Origin: Citrobacter amalonaticus
Lineage (GTDB): Bacteria; Pseudomonadota; Gammaproteobacteria; Enterobacterales; Enterobacteriaceae
Assembly: GCF_018252635.1 (NCBI RefSeq)
Contig: NZ_JAGTXM010000003.1
Location: 248,001 to 312,000, forward strand
Direction: 5' to 3'
DNA: 64,000 nt
The translations under genes and the position numbers were made by a program. Below the pieces are notes generated by a model that was given only the letters and a program-made list of their open reading frames with translations, was not told the DNA's origin and did not search any database. Positions 9,008 to 18,303 of this stretch are shown here, one piece after another. Position 1 is the stretch's first letter. Every line of letters starts with the position of its first letter.

Positions 9008-10387
9008 CTAATTCGACGTTAGGTGGTTAAATAAATCGTCAAGCAGTGGATCGCCAATATAATTTTTAATCAACACTAAGGGCTTATGACTGACTCGTTT
9101 AACGCGCCCCTCAAGACTGGCGTGCGTAACAATAATATCGGCATCATCAGGAACATTTTCGATGGCGTAATGTTTGACATCGATAGATAAGCCGGCTTTT
9201 TCCAGGCGCTTACGAAACGTCGTCGCCCCCATCGCACTGGACCCCATTCCCGCATCACAGACAAAGGCGATACGTTTGACATTGCGATATGAAAAACTAC
9301 CTTCCTGCTTCATGGCTTTAACAGCTTTGGCTGAATCACTGAACGTCTCTTCACTCTCGGCCAGACCATTTCTTTCCATTTTCAGGATCAATGAGGTGAT
9401 GATAAAGGTCACCACGGTTCCCGCCGTCACGCCTGCAATCGTGGCAAGGAAAGCGCCTTTTGGCGTCAACGCCAGATAAGCGAAAATCGATCCTGGGCTG
9501 GGGCCCGCAACCAGGCCGCCGCCTAACAGATTAAACACCCATGTTCCGCTCATTCCCCCGGCAATCATGCCGATCAGAGTCAGTGGCTTCATCAGCACGT
9601 ACGGGAAGTAGAGTTCGTGAATACCGCCCAGAAAATGGATAATCATGGCGCCGGGGGCAGATTTCTTCGCCATCCCTTTACCAAAGAAGGTAAACGCCAG
9701 CAGTAAACCTAAACCGGGGCCAGGGTTTGAGGCCACCATGAAGAAAATGGATTTTCCCGTCTCCGAGGCCTGCTGCATTCCCAGTGGATAATAGACCCCC
9801 TGATCGATTGCATTATTCAGAAAGAGGATTTTCGCAGGCTCATTAATCAATGAAAGCAGCGGTAGATAACCGGCATGCACCAGTGATTCAATGCACTCTT
9901 TCACAAAGTTATTGGCAATGAGGACCGCCGGGCCAATGACTTCAAACCCCAGCAGGCACAACAGCATCCCGGCAATGCCTAAAGAGAAGTTATTAATCAC
10001 CATCTCAAAGCCCGCGGGAATACGCTGGTCCAGCAGCCGGTCAATGTATTTAATCACCAGACCACCCAGCGGCCCCATGATCATTGAACCGAGGAACATC
10101 GGGATGTCCGCGCCGATGATCACACCGATGGTACCGATCCCTCCCATCACTGCCCCGCGTTTTCCGCCCACCAGATGCCCACCGGTAGAGCCAATCATCA
10201 CGGGAAGTAAATAGGTAATCATCGGGCCAACTATTTTGGCAAAATGCTCATTGGGCATCCACCCTGTCGGAATAAATAATGCAGTAATAAAACCCCAGGC
10301 AATAAAAGCACCAATATTAGGGATGACCATTGCAGTCAAAAATCCCCCAAAAGCCTGGACCTTTGCACGAGCAGACTTGTGTTCCAT
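9008..10387 (-). CDS. cmtA: PTS mannitol-type EIICB component (CmtA)
   Basis: A 459-residue membrane permease of the phosphotransferase system, mannitol family. Residues 1 to about 340 are hydrophobic EIIC, with the sugar-binding HFLGGIHELYF sequence. A linker then leads to the EIIB domain with the phosphocysteine loop VCDAGMGSSAMG (Cys377). The EIIA function is supplied separately by cmtB, 27 bases upstream. It is called cryptic mannitol PTS in E. coli; actual substrate in this organism cannot be inferred. Ribosome-binding site AGGA precedes the ATG. Confidence 0.95.
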   Translation of the reverse strand: MEHKSARAKVQAFGGFLTAMVIPNIGAFIAWGFITALFIPTGWMPNEHFAKIVGPMITYLLPVMIGSTGGHLVGGKRGAVMGGIGTIGVIIGADIPMFLGSMIMGPLGGLVIKYIDRLLDQRIPAGFEMVINNFSLGIAGMLLCLLGFEVIGPAVLIANNFVKECIESLVHAGYLPLLSLINEPAKILFLNNAIDQGVYYPLGMQQASETGKSIFFMVASNPGPGLGLLLAFTFFGKGMAKKSAPGAMIIHFLGGIHELYFPYVLMKPLTLIGMIAGGMSGTWVFNLLGGGLVAGPSPGSIFAYLALTPKGAFLATIAGVTAGTVVTFIITSLILKMERNGLAESEETFSDSAKAVKAMKQEGSFSYRNVKRIAFVCDAGMGSSAMGATTFRKRLEKAGLSIDVKHYAIENVPDDADIIVTHASLEGRVKRVSHKPLVLIKNYIGDPLLDDLFNHLTSN

Positions 10388-10414
10388 GATAATATCCTGT
10401 CGAGGAGAAAATGA

Positions 10415-10858
10415 TTATGCGCGGGCGATAATATCCGCCAGCTGTTTTTCTGATTTAGCAGCCAATAATGCTGCCAGGTTTTCCTCTTCACATAATAGTT
10501 CGCTTAAAGCCTGGATAGCGCCGATATGTGAATCGGCATTCGCCGCTGATAACCCAATAAGTAATTTCACGGGTTCGTCATCGTCGGTAAACTGTACTTC
10601 CTGGTTAAGTAGCGTTAATGACATACCTGTTTTTAACGCACCACATTCCGGGCGAGCATGCGGCATCGCCACACCGGGAGCCAGAATATAATAAGGACCA
10701 TTGTTGATCGTCGAATCTTTTATAGCCTGGATATAATTGGCATTCACATAATGATTTGCCAGCAACGATGACATGGAAAAATCAATGGCTTCCTGCCAGT
10801 TCTTTGCCACCGGTTTTATTGAAATAGATGCTTCAGGAAAATAGTCAATCAACCGCAT
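10415..10858 (-). CDS. cmtB: PTS mannitol-type EIIA component (CmtB)
   Basis: A 147-residue cytosolic EIIA of the fructose/mannitol class. The phospho-acceptor histidine is His67 in PGVAMPHARPE. It passes phosphate from HPr to the EIIB domain of CmtA. It is the first gene of the operon. The ATG at 10858 has AAGGA at good spacing. The upstream region to tktA must hold the operon promoter. Confidence 0.95.
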   Translation of the reverse strand: MRLIDYFPEASISIKPVAKNWQEAIDFSMSSLLANHYVNANYIQAIKDSTINNGPYYILAPGVAMPHARPECGALKTGMSLTLLNQEVQFTDDDEPVKLLIGLSAANADSHIGAIQALSELLCEEENLAALLAAKSEKQLADIIARA

Positions 10859-11176
10859 AAATTGTCCTTATTTTATTTTTAGGGTACAACGTCTTGCTAA
10901 AAACAAAATACGCGCGCGGTGAAATGAAAGCAATCGAGGTAAAAACAGGGGCAAACAAAACGGGCAATAAATCAAATCATTTAAAAACAATGTGTTGCAA
11001 AATAAAAATAAAATAGCAAGAGTAATTATGTGATGACGGTTGCAAATTTAATAACATGTTAAATATCAGTTTTGTGAAGCAGATCTACAATAACCACTTG
11101 CTCGAATAAAAATAACTACCTTTCCAGATGATAACGGGCCGCCGAAGCGACCCGTTAGAGACTATTGTAATGATGA
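10859..11176. promoter_or_regulatory. cmtB upstream region and tktA 3' region
   Basis: This AT-rich gap of 318 bases lies between two genes on the same strand. It must hold the cmtBA-ygg operon promoter; I see only weak TGTGA-like half sites (near 11027) and no clear operator. The right end holds the tktA terminator hairpin. Confidence 0.4.
11134..11157 (-). terminator. Probable tktA terminator hairpin
   Basis: An inverted repeat with arms AACGGG and CCCGTT enclosing a smaller GC-rich stem, 20 bases beyond the tktA stop. On the minus strand it is not followed by a long T tract, so it may be a weak terminator or an RNA-stabilising hairpin. Confidence 0.55.
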
Positions 11177-13168
11177 TTACAGCAGTGCTTTTGCTTTCGC
11201 GACAACGTTGTCGACGGTGAATCCGAACTCTTCGAACAGCTGTTCTGCTGGAGCAGATTCGCCAAAGGTGGTCATCCCGACGATTGCGCCGTTCAGGCCC
11301 ACGTATTTAAACCAGTAGTCAGCGATACCGGCTTCCACTGCCACACGAGCGGTAACCGCTTTCGGCAGCACGGATTCACGGTAAGCGGCATCCTGCTTGT
11401 CGAATGCATCGGTGGACGGCATGGAGACCACACGCGCTTTCACGCCTTCTGCGGTCAGTTTGTCCCATGCGGCAACCGCCAGCTCAACTTCAGAACCGGT
11501 CGCAATGAAGATAAGCTCAGGCTGGCCCGCGCAATCTTTCAGTACGTAGCCACCGCGAGCGATGTTCGCCAGCTGCTCTTCAGTACGTTCCTGCTGTGCC
11601 AGATTCTGACGGGAGAGGATCAGTGCGGTCGGACCGTCCTGACGCTCAACGCCGTACTTCCACGCCACCGCAGATTCAACCTGGTCACACGGACGCCAGG
11701 TGCTCATGTTCGGCGTGACGCGCAGAGAAGCCACCTGCTCTACCGGCTGGTGAGTCGGACCATCTTCACCCAGACCGATGGAGTCGTGGGTGTACACCAT
11801 CACCTGACGCTGTTTCATCAGGGCAGCCATACGCACCGCGTTACGCGCATATTCGACAAACATCAGGAAGGTGGAGGTGTACGGCAGGAAACCACCGTGC
11901 AGAGAGATACCATTGGCAATCGCGGTCATACCGAATTCACGAACACCGTAATGGATATAGTTACCGGCCGTGTCTTCGTTGATCGCTTTAGAACCGGACC
12001 ACAGGGTCAGGTTAGAAGGCGCCAGGTCAGCGGAACCGCCGAGGAATTCTGGAAGCCAGGGACCGAAAGCTTCGATCGCATTCTGAGACGCTTTACGGCT
12101 GGCGATTTTCGCCGGGTTAGCCTGCAGCTTAGCGATGAATTCTTTTGCCTTCGCGTCGAAGTCAGACGGCATTTCGCCTTTCATACGACGGGTGAATTCA
12201 GCCGCTTCCTGCGGGAAGGCTTTAGCATAGGCCGCGAATTTTTCGTTCCAGGCAGACTCTTTCGCCTGGCCTGCTTCTTTCGCATCCCACTGGGCATAGA
12301 TTTCAGACGGGATTTCGAACGGCGCGTATTTCCAGCCCAACTGTTCGCGGGTCAGTGCGATTTCGGCATCGCCCAGCGGCGCGCCGTGGGAATCGTGGGT
12401 ACCGGCTTTGTTCGGGGAACCGAAACCAATGATGGTTTTGCACATCAGCAGGGACGGTTTGTCGGTAACGGCGCGAGCTTCTTCTACCGCGCGTTTAATA
12501 GCGTCTGCATCATGCCCATCAACACCACGTACCACGTGCCAGCCGTACGCTTCAAAGCGTTTGGCGGTATCGTCAGTGAACCAGCCTTCAACGTGACCAT
12601 CGATAGAGATACCGTTGTCATCGTAGAACGCCACCAGTTTGCCCAGCTTCAGCGTACCGGCCAGAGAGCATACCTCGTGAGAGATACCCTCCATCATGCA
12701 GCCGTCGCCCATAAACGCGTAGGTGTAATGGTCAACGATGTCGTGGCCCGGACGGTTGAACTGTGCTGCCAGTGTTTTTTCAGCGATAGCCATACCAACC
12801 GCGTTCGCAATACCCTGTCCCAGCGGACCCGTGGTGGTTTCAACACCCGCGGTGTAACCCACTTCCGGGTGACCCGGGGTTTTGGAATGCAGCTGACGGA
12901 AGTTCTGCAGCTCAGACATCGGCAGATCGTAACCGGTGAGGTGCAGCAGGCTGTAAATCAACATGGAGCCGTGGCCGTTAGACAGCACAAAACGGTCACG
13001 ATCGGCCCAGGACGGGTTGCTCGGGTTGTGGTTCAGGAAATCACGCCACAGGACTTCGGCAATGTCAGCCATACCCATCGGGGCACCCGGGTGACCGGAT
13101 TTGGCTTTCTGTACTGCGTCCATGCTCAGCGCACGAATAGCATTGGCAAGCTCTTTACGTGAGGACAT
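11177..13168 (-). CDS. tktA: Transketolase 1
   Basis: A 663-residue thiamine diphosphate enzyme of the pentose phosphate pathway. It moves two-carbon ketol units between xylulose 5-phosphate and ribose or erythrose phosphates. Visible are [10 protein letters not shown] (His26 region), the ThDP motif MGDGCMMEG through the DDN around residue 185, and the pyrimidine domain [14 protein letters not shown]. Length equals E. coli TktA. The frame is open 10 codons upstream; the start at 13168 ([12 protein letters not shown]) is preferred by homology and by the GGAG ahead of it. Confidence 0.98.
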   Translation of the reverse strand: MSSRKELANAIRALSMDAVQKAKSGHPGAPMGMADIAEVLWRDFLNHNPSNPSWADRDRFVLSNGHGSMLIYSLLHLTGYDLPMSELQNFRQLHSKTPGHPEVGYTAGVETTTGPLGQGIANAVGMAIAEKTLAAQFNRPGHDIVDHYTYAFMGDGCMMEGISHEVCSLAGTLKLGKLVAFYDDNGISIDGHVEGWFTDDTAKRFEAYGWHVVRGVDGHDADAIKRAVEEARAVTDKPSLLMCKTIIGFGSPNKAGTHDSHGAPLGDAEIALTREQLGWKYAPFEIPSEIYAQWDAKEAGQAKESAWNEKFAAYAKAFPQEAAEFTRRMKGEMPSDFDAKAKEFIAKLQANPAKIASRKASQNAIEAFGPWLPEFLGGSADLAPSNLTLWSGSKAINEDTAGNYIHYGVREFGMTAIANGISLHGGFLPYTSTFLMFVEYARNAVRMAALMKQRQVMVYTHDSIGLGEDGPTHQPVEQVASLRVTPNMSTWRPCDQVESAVAWKYGVERQDGPTALILSRQNLAQQERTEEQLANIARGGYVLKDCAGQPELIFIATGSEVELAVAAWDKLTAEGVKARVVSMPSTDAFDKQDAAYRESVLPKAVTARVAVEAGIADYWFKYVGLNGAIVGMTTFGESAPAEQLFEEFGFTVDNVVAKAKALL

Positions 13169-13447
13169 TTTGACTCCAGATCGGATGATGAAGGCCATAC
13201 CCGCAACGACTTGACGACAGCGCGTTTTGGGCTACGCCGGAAAAAAGTGCGAACAATGTAACCCAAGCCGCGTGTCATGTACATGGAGCATCCTTTTGCC
13301 GCTTCAGAAATCTCCGGATCACACTCGCATGTTGCGCAATCTGCTCGCCCGCTTGTTGTTCTTTTCTTTATACTTACCGTGAGCGCGGATTCATCTGCAA
13401 ATCGCGCACTTTTAGAACAATCGTTATTTCGTGTGGAAGAAAAAAAC

Positions 13448-14206
13448 ATGAAGATTCGCGCGTTACTGCTTGTTATGGGCATGGCGACGGTGCTGACCGG
13501 CTGCCAGAATATGAACTCCAATGGACTACTCTCCTCAGGGGCTGAGGCTTTTCAGGCCTACAGTCTGAGCGACGCGCAGGTGATTGCGTTAAGCAACCAG
13601 GCCTGTACGGAAATGGATGGTAAGGCGACCATCGCGCCAGCCAGCAGCGAGTACGCGAAGCGCCTGAGCAAAATCGCCACAGCGCTCGGCGATAACATCA
13701 ACGGACAAGCGGTGAATTACAAGGTCTACATGGCGAAAGACGTGAATGCCTTCGCAATGGCGAACGGCTGCATTCGCGTCTATAGCGGCCTGATGGACAT
13801 GATGACGGATAACGAAGTCGAAGCAGTGATTGGCCATGAAATGGGTCACGTTGCGCTCGGACACGTTAAGAAAGGTATGCAGGTGGCGCTGGGCACCAAC
13901 GCCGTTCGCGCAGCCGCAGCCTCTGCGGGTGGGATCGTCGGCAGCCTGTCGCAGTCACAGCTTGGCGATCTGGGGGAAAAACTGGTGAACTCGCAGTTCT
14001 CTCAGCGTCAGGAGTCGGAAGCAGACGACTACTCGTACGATCTGTTGCGCAAGCGCGGTATTAGCCCGGCGGGGCTTGCTACCAGCTTCGAAAAACTGGC
14101 GAAACTGGAAGAAGGTCGTCAAAGCTCGATGTTTGACGATCACCCGGCCTCCGCCGAACGTGCGCAACATATTCGCGATCGCATGAAAGCGGACGGGATT
14201 AAGTAA
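13448..14206 (+). CDS. loiP: Outer-membrane lipoprotein metalloprotease LoiP (YggG)
   Basis: A 252-residue M48-family peptidase. The N-terminus is a lipoprotein signal with lipobox LTGC (Cys19) followed by Gln and Asn, consistent with outer-membrane sorting. The catalytic zinc motif is HEMGH within VIGHEMGHVALGH, with the third ligand in SQRQESEADDYSY. In E. coli LoiP is a low-osmolarity-induced protease that works with the BepA (YfgC) system. The frame is open for 57 codons upstream, but the signal peptide begins at ATG 13448. It is divergent from tktA. Confidence 0.95.
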   Translation: MKIRALLLVMGMATVLTGCQNMNSNGLLSSGAEAFQAYSLSDAQVIALSNQACTEMDGKATIAPASSEYAKRLSKIATALGDNINGQAVNYKVYMAKDVNAFAMANGCIRVYSGLMDMMTDNEVEAVIGHEMGHVALGHVKKGMQVALGTNAVRAAAASAGGIVGSLSQSQLGDLGEKLVNSQFSQRQESEADDYSYDLLRKRGISPAGLATSFEKLAKLEEGRQSSMFDDHPASAERAQHIRDRMKADGIK

Positions 14207-14216
14207 CCATTGAGCA

Positions 14217-14340
14217 GTGCCGGATGACGGCGTAAACGCCTTATCCGGCCTACAGAACAACAAATTTAGTCCGGTGATCGGGCGTTATTGGCGAAGCGCG
14301 GTAGGCCGGATAAGATGCGTTAGCATCGTCATCCGGCACT
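14217..14340. repeat. Pair of REP elements (BIME) between loiP and speB
   Basis: Two REP units in opposite orientation, at about 14217-14253 and 14301-14340. Each has GCCGGAT-type arms around a short loop, with the 3' tag GGCCTACA. They fill the gap between two convergent genes and probably stop both transcripts. Confidence 0.9.
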
Positions 14341-14347
14341 GAGTCCG

Positions 14348-15268
14348 TTACTCGCCTTTCTTCGCCGCCTGAATATACAGCATCTCCAGGGCCAGCGTGG
14401 CCGCCGCCAGGGCAGTGATTTCCGATTGATCGTAAGCCGGAGCCACTTCCACCACGTCCATCCCGACAATGTTGAGATCTTTCAGGCCGCGCACCAGCTT
14501 GATGGCGCGATCGGAGGTCAGCCCGCCAATCACTGGCGTGCCAGTCCCCGGTGCAAATGCCGGATCCAGGCAGTCGATATCGAAGGTCAGATAGACCGGC
14601 ATGTCACCGACAATCTGCTTCACCTGCGCGATGATGTCATCAACGCCACGATCGTTCACCTGACAGGCGTCCAACACGGTAAAACCGTTGTCTTTATCGA
14701 ATTCCGTACGAATGCCGATTTGCACGGAGTGATTCGGGTCGATCAACCCTTCGTTCGGTGCGGTGTAGAACATCGTGCCGTGGTCAAACTCACAGCCGTT
14801 CGCATAGGTGTCGGTGTGCGCATCGAAATGGACCAGCGCCATTTTGCCAAAGTGTTTTGCGTGCGCGCGCAGCAGCGGTAGCGTCACAAAGTGGTCACCG
14901 CCAAAAGAGAGCATACGTTTACCGGCGGCCAGCAGTTTCTCCGCGTGCGCCTGCAGCTTTTCGCTCATTTCACGCGCATCGCCAAAGGCGTAAACCAGAT
15001 CGCCGCAGTCCACCACGTTCAGGCGCTCACGCATGTCAAAATTCCACGGGAAGCGGTTATGTTCCCAGGCCAGATTCGTTGACACCAGGCGGATTGCCGC
15101 CGGGCCGTGACGTCCACCCGCGCGACCGGACGTCGCCATGTCAAACGGCACGCCGGTGATCACCCAGTCGGCATCGCTGTCATACGGCTGGAAATTCAGC
15201 GGCAGACGCAGGAAACCAAAGGCGTTAGAAACCAGGGAGTTATCATACTGATGACCTAAGGTGCTCAT
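14348..15268 (-). CDS. speB: Agmatinase
   Basis: A 306-residue ureohydrolase (arginase family) that hydrolyses agmatine to putrescine and urea. The binuclear manganese ligands appear in [21 protein letters not shown] and [17 protein letters not shown]. The open frame extends 28 codons further, into the terminator-like hairpin. The start at 15268 ([13 protein letters not shown]) is the family start. It lies 142 bases after speA, which makes its substrate, and the two are separated by a hairpin that could uncouple expression. Confidence 0.97.
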   Translation of the reverse strand: MSTLGHQYDNSLVSNAFGFLRLPLNFQPYDSDADWVITGVPFDMATSGRAGGRHGPAAIRLVSTNLAWEHNRFPWNFDMRERLNVVDCGDLVYAFGDAREMSEKLQAHAEKLLAAGKRMLSFGGDHFVTLPLLRAHAKHFGKMALVHFDAHTDTYANGCEFDHGTMFYTAPNEGLIDPNHSVQIGIRTEFDKDNGFTVLDACQVNDRGVDDIIAQVKQIVGDMPVYLTFDIDCLDPAFAPGTGTPVIGGLTSDRAIKLVRGLKDLNIVGMDVVEVAPAYDQSEITALAAATLALEMLYIQAAKKGE

Positions 15269-15292
15269 GGCAAAAACCTCATATTCGTCGAT

Positions 15293-15338
15293 ATAAAAAA
15301 ACCCTCCCGCGTCGTTAGGCCCGACGAGAAAGGGTTTG
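15293..15338 (-). terminator. Terminator/attenuator between speA and speB
   Basis: On the minus strand AACCCTTTCTCGTCG pairs with CGACGCGGGAGGGTT across a 7-base loop (GGCCTAA), with two small internal mismatches, and is followed by T residues. It ends speA transcription while the next gene continues the same pathway, so partial read-through or a separate speB promoter is likely. Confidence 0.85.
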
Positions 15339-15410
15339 ATTCGTAAACACACTAATTGGCTAAATTATCGTTGCTTATTTGCTCAGGTTCAAGTCACCCG
15401 GGCACAGCTA

Positions 15411-17387
15411 TTACTCATCTTCGAGATAAGTGTATCCGTAGAGACCCGCTTCGAACTCTTCGAGGAACTGCTGCTGCAGCGCATCGTCAAGCCCGGTCTG
15501 TTTCACCTGATCGCGGAAATGCGTCAGCAACGTGTTCGGATCCAACTGCACATATTGCAGCATATCCGCCACCGTATCCCCTTCATCCGACAGCTCAACT
15601 TCCACGCTGCCGTCCGGGAAGACAAATACGTCAACCGCTTCGGTATCGCCAAACAGGTTGTGCATATTGCCGAGGATCTCCTGGTACGCGCCAACCATAA
15701 AGAAACCGAGCATCGGCGGATTATCCGGATCGTACTCTGGCATCGGCATGGTGGTCGCAATACCGTCGCCATCAATGTAGTGATCGATAGCGCCGTCGGA
15801 ATCACAGGTAATATCCAGCAGGACCGCTCGACGTTCAGGGACCTGATCCAGCCCTTCCAGCGGCAAAACCGGGAACAGTTGATCGATTCCCCATGCATCC
15901 GGCATCGACTGGAACAACGAGAAGTTGACGTACATTTTGTCCGCCATACGCTCCTGTAGTTCGTCGATGATTGGACGGTGCGCGCGGTTTTGCGGATCCA
16001 GCTGTTTCTGCACTTCGTGACACATGCTCAGGTAAAGCTGTTCCGCCCACGCGCGCTCCTGCAGGCTGAAGGTGCCGGATGAGTAACCAATATGAATGTC
16101 GTGCAAATCCATCTGGCTGTCATGCAACCATTCGCGCAGCGAGCGACGAGTACCCGGCTCGTGCATCTCCTGCCAGGTTTCCCACATGCTTTGCAGCGCG
16201 CGCGGCGCGTCGTCAGCAGGCGCGACAGGCACGGTGTATTCGTTACGCTCAACACCAATGATGTTGGATACCAGCACCGTGTGGTGCGCGGTCACCGCAC
16301 GACCAGACTCGGTGATCACCGTCGGATGCGGGAGACCGTTCTCTTCACAGGCATCGCCAATCGCCCAGATGATGTTGTTGGCGTACTCATTCAGGCCGTA
16401 GTTCACCGAGCAGTCAGACTGCGAACGGGTTCCTTCATAGTCCACGCCCAGTCCGCCGCCTACGTCAAAGCACTGGATGTTGACGCCGAGCTTATGCAGC
16501 TCAACGTAGAATCTGGCAGACTCACGCACGCCGGTAGCGATATCGCGGATATTCGCCATCTGCGAACCGAGGTGGAAATGCAGCAATTGCAGGCTATCGA
16601 GACGCCCGGCTTCACGCAGCGTTTCCACCAGTTGCAGAACCTGCGTTGCCGCCAGGCCGAATTTGGATTTTTCGCCGCCGGAGGACTGCCATTTGCCGGA
16701 CCCCTGCGAGGCCAGACGGGCACGCACGCCCAGGCGCGGAATCACATTCAGACGTTCGGCTTCGTCCAGCACAATGGCGATTTCAGACATCTTTTCGATG
16801 ACCAGATAGACCTTGTGACCCATCTTCTCGCCGATCAGCGCCAGACGAATGTATTCACGGTCTTTGTAGCCGTTACACACGATCACCGATCGGGTCATTC
16901 CGGCATGCGCCAGCACCGCCATCAGTTCCGCTTTGGAACCGGCTTCCAGCCCCAGCGGTTCGCCAGAATGGATTAAGGATTCGATCACGCGACGATGCTG
17001 GTTCACCTTGATGGGATAAACCAGGAAGTAGTCACCGTTGTAGCCGTACGATTCACGCGCGCGCTTGAACGCGGCGTTAATAGAGCGCAGGCGGTGTTGC
17101 AGGATCTGTGGGAAACAGAACAGCGCCGGCAGGCGTTGCCCTTGCGCTTCACGCGCTTTCACCAGCTTAGCGAGATCGACACGCGCTTCCGGCACGTCCG
17201 GGTCAGGGCACACGCTAATGTGACCCAACTCATTGACGTCGTAGTAGTTATTGCCCCACCAGGCAATATTGTAAGTACGCAGCATCTTGCTGGCTTCCTG
17301 GGAGCTCATTGCAACCTCCTGCATGGAGCGTAGTACACCCTGTTCGCCTGCTGACGAAGGCGAACCCAAAGACATGTCGTCAGACAT
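15411..17387 (-). CDS. speA: Biosynthetic arginine decarboxylase
   Basis: A 658-residue PLP enzyme of the alanine racemase-like (fold III) group that decarboxylates arginine to agmatine, the first step of the agmatine route to putrescine. The PLP lysine region [10 protein letters not shown] lies near residue 127. [10 protein letters not shown] and the [10 protein letters not shown] region further on are the conserved PLP-phosphate and substrate segments. It is nearly identical to E. coli SpeA along its full length. The start MSDDMSLG at 17387 was chosen by homology; the frame is open 4 codons more. The stop of yqgB lies 8 bases upstream. Confidence 0.98.
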   Translation of the reverse strand: MSDDMSLGSPSSAGEQGVLRSMQEVAMSSQEASKMLRTYNIAWWGNNYYDVNELGHISVCPDPDVPEARVDLAKLVKAREAQGQRLPALFCFPQILQHRLRSINAAFKRARESYGYNGDYFLVYPIKVNQHRRVIESLIHSGEPLGLEAGSKAELMAVLAHAGMTRSVIVCNGYKDREYIRLALIGEKMGHKVYLVIEKMSEIAIVLDEAERLNVIPRLGVRARLASQGSGKWQSSGGEKSKFGLAATQVLQLVETLREAGRLDSLQLLHFHLGSQMANIRDIATGVRESARFYVELHKLGVNIQCFDVGGGLGVDYEGTRSQSDCSVNYGLNEYANNIIWAIGDACEENGLPHPTVITESGRAVTAHHTVLVSNIIGVERNEYTVPVAPADDAPRALQSMWETWQEMHEPGTRRSLREWLHDSQMDLHDIHIGYSSGTFSLQERAWAEQLYLSMCHEVQKQLDPQNRAHRPIIDELQERMADKMYVNFSLFQSMPDAWGIDQLFPVLPLEGLDQVPERRAVLLDITCDSDGAIDHYIDGDGIATTMPMPEYDPDNPPMLGFFMVGAYQEILGNMHNLFGDTEAVDVFVFPDGSVEVELSDEGDTVADMLQYVQLDPNTLLTHFRDQVKQTGLDDALQQQFLEEFEAGLYGYTYLEDE

Positions 17388-17395
17388 AGCGAACC

Positions 17396-17527
17396 TCAAA
17401 TTTTATTAACAAGTGTAAAACAGTTGACTACTATCGCAATCCGAAGAGGCGATAACAACCCATAAACAGTCGGATTTTCCAGCAGAAAGTGCTGGTACTC
17501 CGCCTGCGCGACCGGTTTCTTTTTCAT
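17396..17527 (-). CDS. yqgB: Small acidic-tailless protein YqgB, upstream of speA
   Basis: A 43-residue protein starting [18 protein letters not shown] and containing [10 protein letters not shown] near the C-terminus. It matches E. coli YqgB in length and motif. The open frame extends 24 codons upstream, but the ATG at 17527 gives the known product. It ends 8 bases before speA, so it is probably cotranscribed as a leader gene. The E. coli protein has been linked to control of SpeA; a similar role here is inference. Confidence 0.85.
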   Translation of the reverse strand: MKKKPVAQAEYQHFLLENPTVYGLLSPLRIAIVVNCFTLVNKI

Positions 17528-17875
17528 ATCATTGTAAAACACATAACCGAACTTACGTATGACGGTTCGGCGAAACCACGAGAAAACTCTTGTTTCCACA
17601 AGAGCGCCCTTGTTCAGTCCTTAGTGCCCGTTACCGGCTCTGGAGTCCTGAGAAGCGCCGAGATGGGTATAACATCGGCAGGTATGCAAAGCAGAGATGC
17701 AAATTGCGGGGGACATACGCACACCAGAACGGTGCGACAGATTCAGCAGAATACAACGGTTCATTATCTCTTATCACCTCCATGGTCGCTCCATCAGGAA
17801 CGCACCCACAAGCCAACGCTAACGTTTTAACCCGGCTGGAAGTGGCGACACGAAGAAAACGTCGTGTGCTTTTTG

Positions 17876-18000
17876 TCTATCCAAAATAATTCGAGTTGCA
17901 GGAAGGCGGCAACGCAGTGAGTCCCCGGGAGCTTACATGAGTAAGTGACTGGGGCGAACGAGGAAGCCAACGCACATGCAACTTGAAGTATGACGGATAT
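17876..18000. repeat. ERIC element (intergenic repeat unit)
   Basis: About 125 bases with the ERIC core. GAGTCCCCGGGAGCTTACAT is followed directly by GAGTAAGTGACTGGGGCGAA, differing from the classical ERIC primer sites at only a few bases. The ends, TATCCAAAATAATTCGAG and its near-complement CTTGAAGTATGACGGATA, form the outer inverted repeat. It is the only ERIC copy I found in the window. Confidence 0.93.
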
Positions 18001-18159
18001 GAGCCGCGCGCCGCGTTTTATACCGACAACCCGGTAAAAAAGCAAAACATAAATGCGCACATTGCCAGCAGTGTCTGTAAAAATTTCCATCAGGTTTTTC
18101 AACACAGTGAGAGCTGATTCAAAAAATACTGGAAATCGGGTGAAGAAGTGACCTAAAAT

Positions 18160-18207
18160 AGCCATCCAGATGTTAATCCATCCATACTGATTAACACTCA
18201 GACTGCC
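18160..18207. promoter_or_regulatory. Putative MetJ met-box array upstream of metK
   Basis: Six consecutive 8-base steps, including AGCCATCC, AGATGTTA, ATCCATCC and AGACTGCC, each keep 4 to 5 matches to the met box AGACGTCT. They lie 100 to 140 bases before metK. Degenerate adjacent met boxes are typical for MetJ, which represses metK in E. coli. The assignment is inference from pattern and position. Confidence 0.4.
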
Positions 18208-18303
18208 AGTGTCACTAACCTGCAGGCCTTGGTAGAATCTTCTGCTTTGGCTTTTCCGCACAACAGTTTGAGCTAACCAAATTCTCCTTAGGTGAAACAA
18301 AAA

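Larger units (their letters stand above)
17528..18303. promoter_or_regulatory. Long yqgB-speA / metK divergent region
   Basis: Holds the promoters of both divergent units, one ERIC element and a putative met-box array. Several small open frames exist on both strands (for example 17590-17889 plus, 17827-18315 minus). They cross the ERIC element or lack ribosome-binding sites, so I do not call them genes. Confidence 0.5.

Noticed and set aside
11750-13162. A 470-codon open frame antisense to tktA
   Set aside because: Same cause: strong codon bias on the real strand. No ribosome-binding site or recognisable domain.
13277-13447. N-terminal extension of loiP by 57 codons
   Set aside because: The extension precedes a clear lipoprotein signal peptide, overlaps the promoter region shared with tktA and has no homology to the family.
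17590-17889. Small open frames in the yqgB-metK gap (also 17489-17830 plus and 17827-18315 minus)
   Set aside because: They run into the ERIC element, lack good ribosome-binding sites and have low-complexity basic translations. E. coli annotations of yqgC/yqgD in this area exist, but I could not confirm matching products here.
18292-18303. SAM riboswitch ahead of metK
   Set aside because: No riboswitch fold is apparent, and enterobacterial metK is controlled by MetJ; degenerate met boxes are the better reading.
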